Shown piece by piece: positions 62,257-64,000 of a stretch of DNA of 64,000 bases (position 1 is the stretch's first letter; each line of letters starts with the position of its first letter). This DNA comes from Litoditis marina. Lineage: Eukaryota > Nematoda > Chromadorea > Rhabditida > Rhabditidae. The notes below the pieces were generated by a model. The model had not been told where the DNA came from, did not search any database, and worked only from the letters and a program-made list of their open reading frames with translations. Position numbers and translations under genes: made by a program. The stretch is from NCBI GenBank assembly GCA_964036275.1, contig OZ038433.1, positions 7,667,048 through 7,731,047 of the forward strand, written 5' to 3'.

Positions 62257-62420
62257 GAGGAGTTATTCGTTTTGTTAAAGAGGGACGATTATGTGGTCCA
62301 ATCGCAACGGTTCAGTCCTTTAAACTGCAATACACTTCTCAATTGCAGTTTAAAGGACCGTCCGTTGACACGAGATTGGCCCACATAATCGCCCTTCTTT
62401 AACAAACATCTTCTCCTGAG
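62257..62420. repeat. long imperfect hairpin upstream of the coiled-coil gene
   Basis: Arm 62271-62331 (TTTGTTAAAGAGGGACGATT to TTTAAACTGCAAT) is the imperfect inverse of arm 62342-62406 (ATTGCAGTTTAAAGGACCGT to CTTCTTTAACAAA), with a 10-base loop ACACTTCTCA. Weaker pairing (GGAGGAG / CTTCTCC) extends the stem to about 75 bases per arm. It begins only a few bases beyond the acceptor preceding the minus-strand ATG (62236). Confidence 0.85.
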
Positions 62421-63187
62421 CACAAAAGCATGATTAGCAGTTCTTAGAAAAAGCAGAATTCACGATGAATTCAAAAAAACACGAATAATTTATTAAACTT
62501 TGACGTGCGTTTGACCGACTGATCAAACTACAAACACAGTAGGTAACCAGAAATTTATAGTTTTATCCACCCGATCAGATAAACTCAACTCGAAACAATG
62601 TTCTGGTTACCAGTAAATTGAACACTGAAACCATACATTCGGTTAAACTAAAGTGTAACTGGGTTTTGGTCTTTGGTTTTTGGTTTTATTTCGGTCATTA
62701 GCCTAGGTACCCGGAGAACATGTTACCAAAAAGGGTTAGGTACCCAAAAATTGGGTTATTTGTAGAATTCGGTCATTTCACTAGGCTGCCTGGAGTTTGT
62801 GGTTGTTTTTGATAATCGATAAATTTCTTTTGACTAAAAATTAAATAATAACAAAGCATTCAAGTAGATTCGTTTATGGGAAGCGAGAGCAAGACTGATA
62901 AGGAATAAAGACTGATAAGTACCACGACAATTCCCCACCACGACAATTAAGTACATTTGTTGATCCCCGATAAACAATGATTCATTCACTTTTGTCTTCT
63001 CTCCAAACCAAACTCACCGCAATCTTTATTCTAATAATAGTACACACGAGCAATTAGGTGTTTTTCATTTCATTCAAATACACAAAGTTACACATTTCAC
63101 ATAATCAAGTGAAATTAGACCTATGTAGAGGATGGAGACAGGACTGAGTGAACTTAACTACCAAATTACCGCTCTTCCTTCGACCAC
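62421..63187. other. spacer between the coiled-coil gene and the tRNA array
   Basis: AT-rich sequence with half of a family-A element (GATCAAACTACAAACACAG near 62521) and a GGTAACC/GGTACCC-type degenerate cluster at 62540-62770. No gene is seen. The coiled-coil gene promoter should lie here. Confidence 0.5.
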
Positions 63188-63350
63188 TCAAGCTGAGATG
63201 CCAACATGTGGTTTATGAAAAACGCAAAATATATTTTCAAGAGTTGAACTGATACATTAATGAGAGTGCGATGAGGTAAAAGACTCTTACTTATTATTCT
63301 GTTGTTTTAAACACCTGTTTTGTAAAACTAAACCATAAAAACAAAAACAT

Positions 63351-63422
63351 TAGCAGCGAGTGGTTTCGATCCACCGACCTCTGGGTTATGGGCCCAGCAC
63401 GCTTCCACTGCGCCACGCTGCT
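63351..63422 (-). tRNA. tRNA-iMet: initiator tRNA-Met (CAT), array copy 1
   Basis: The gene body is identical to 50398-50469, with A1-T72, GGG..CCC anticodon stem and GATCGAAAC T-loop. Downstream on the minus strand, TGTTTTTGTTTTT gives a Pol III terminator. Confidence 0.97.
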
Positions 63423-63647
63423 GTGATTTCTGTGGACAAAGAATCGGATACGGCTGCGCTCTGCCTTGGACCACTCAATGTACAATCCAGATGAGATGCC
63501 AACATGTGGTTTATGAAAAACTAAAAGTATATTTTAGAGAGTTAAACTGATACATTAATGAGAGTGCGATGAGGTAAAAGACTCTTACTTATTATTCTGT
63601 TGTTTTAAACACCTGTTTTGTAAAACTAAACCATAAAAACAAAACAT

Positions 63648-63719
63648 TAGCAGCGAGTGGTTTCGATCCACCGACCTCTGGGTTATGGGCCCAGCACGCT
63701 TCCACTGCGCCACGCTGCT
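63648..63719 (-). tRNA. tRNA-iMet: initiator tRNA-Met (CAT), array copy 2
   Basis: Same 72-base gene as array copy 1. The terminator reads TGTTTTGTTTTT on the minus strand. Confidence 0.97.
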
Positions 63720-63945
63720 GTGATTTCTGTGGACAAAGAATCGGATACGGCTGCGCTCTGCCTTGGACCACTCAATGTACAATCCAGATGAGATGCCAAC
63801 ATGTGGTTTATGAAAAACTAAAAGTATATTTTCGAGAGTTGAACTGATACATTAATGAGAGTGCGGGGAGTTGAAAGACTCTTACTTATTATTCTGTTGT
63901 TTCATACACCTCTTTTGTAAAACTAAACCATAAAAACAAAAACAT

Positions 63946-64000
63946 TAGCAGCGAGTGGTTTCGATCCACCGACCTCTGGGTTATGGGCCCAGCACGCTTC
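63946..64000 (-). tRNA. tRNA-iMet: initiator tRNA-Met (CAT), array copy 3, cut by window edge
   Basis: The 3' 55 bases, including anticodon CAT and the T-arm, are present and match the other copies. The 5' part lies beyond the window. Confidence 0.93.

Larger units (their letters stand above)
63188..64000 (-). repeat. about 298-bp tandem array carrying initiator tRNA genes
   Basis: Units start near 63188, 63487 and 63785 with GAGATGCCAACATGTGG and each contains one tRNA gene at the same place. The spacing between tRNA starts is 297 and 298 bases. The third unit runs off the window, so the array continues to the right. Unit sequences differ by only a few bases, which implies recent duplication or homogenisation. 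Confidence 0.92.

Overview
The window is animal nuclear DNA: AT-rich, with intron-rich protein genes, TTTCAG-type 3' splice sites, GTGAG/GTAAG-type 5' splice sites, many short inverted-repeat elements and eukaryotic initiator tRNA genes. Nothing looks bacterial or viral. The gene set (PP2A catalytic subunit, MOB1, a TRPA channel, a C2H2 zinc-finger protein, a secreted EGF/mucin-like protein) fits an invertebrate metazoan. Short extended polypyrimidine acceptors lying 2-39 nt before several start codons suggest nematode-like splicing or spliced-leader trans-splicing, but the phylum cannot be fixed from sequence reading alone.

Layout. 1099-10174 (minus): a 14-exon secreted protein with Ser/Thr-rich and EGF-like segments. 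12049-17563 (plus): a 12-exon protein with seven zinc fingers and an AT-hook-like tail. 20343-22988 (plus): PP2A catalytic subunit, 6 exons. 23692-26051 (plus): MOB1, 5 exons, only 0.7 kb downstream of PP2A. 29131-53348 (plus): a 31-exon TRPA-family channel of about 1212 residues, holding a 10.45-kb intron (35840-46290) and a nested initiator tRNA gene. 54382-62236 (minus): an unrecognised 13-exon coiled-coil protein whose N-terminal Cys module is duplicated at the exon level. 63188-64000: a tandem array of about 298-bp units, each with one initiator tRNA-Met gene on the minus strand, running off the right edge.

The exon models were built by hand from splice sites and reading-frame phase. In every gene the phases close and each model ends in a stop codon. 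The least certain junctions are the middle of the first gene (2774-3062), exon 3 of the coiled-coil gene, and the MOB1 start.

Between and inside the genes are at least six families of short non-autonomous DNA elements. Several begin TATAG and end CTATA, as expected for TA-targeting elements. One 197-bp family carries a tRNA-like Pol III A-box/B-box module inside its terminal inverted repeats, and another sits directly on 5' splice sites. PP2A and MOB1 both belong to growth-control signalling (STRIPAK/Hippo), so their adjacency may or may not be meaningful. The other genes show no shared pathway.
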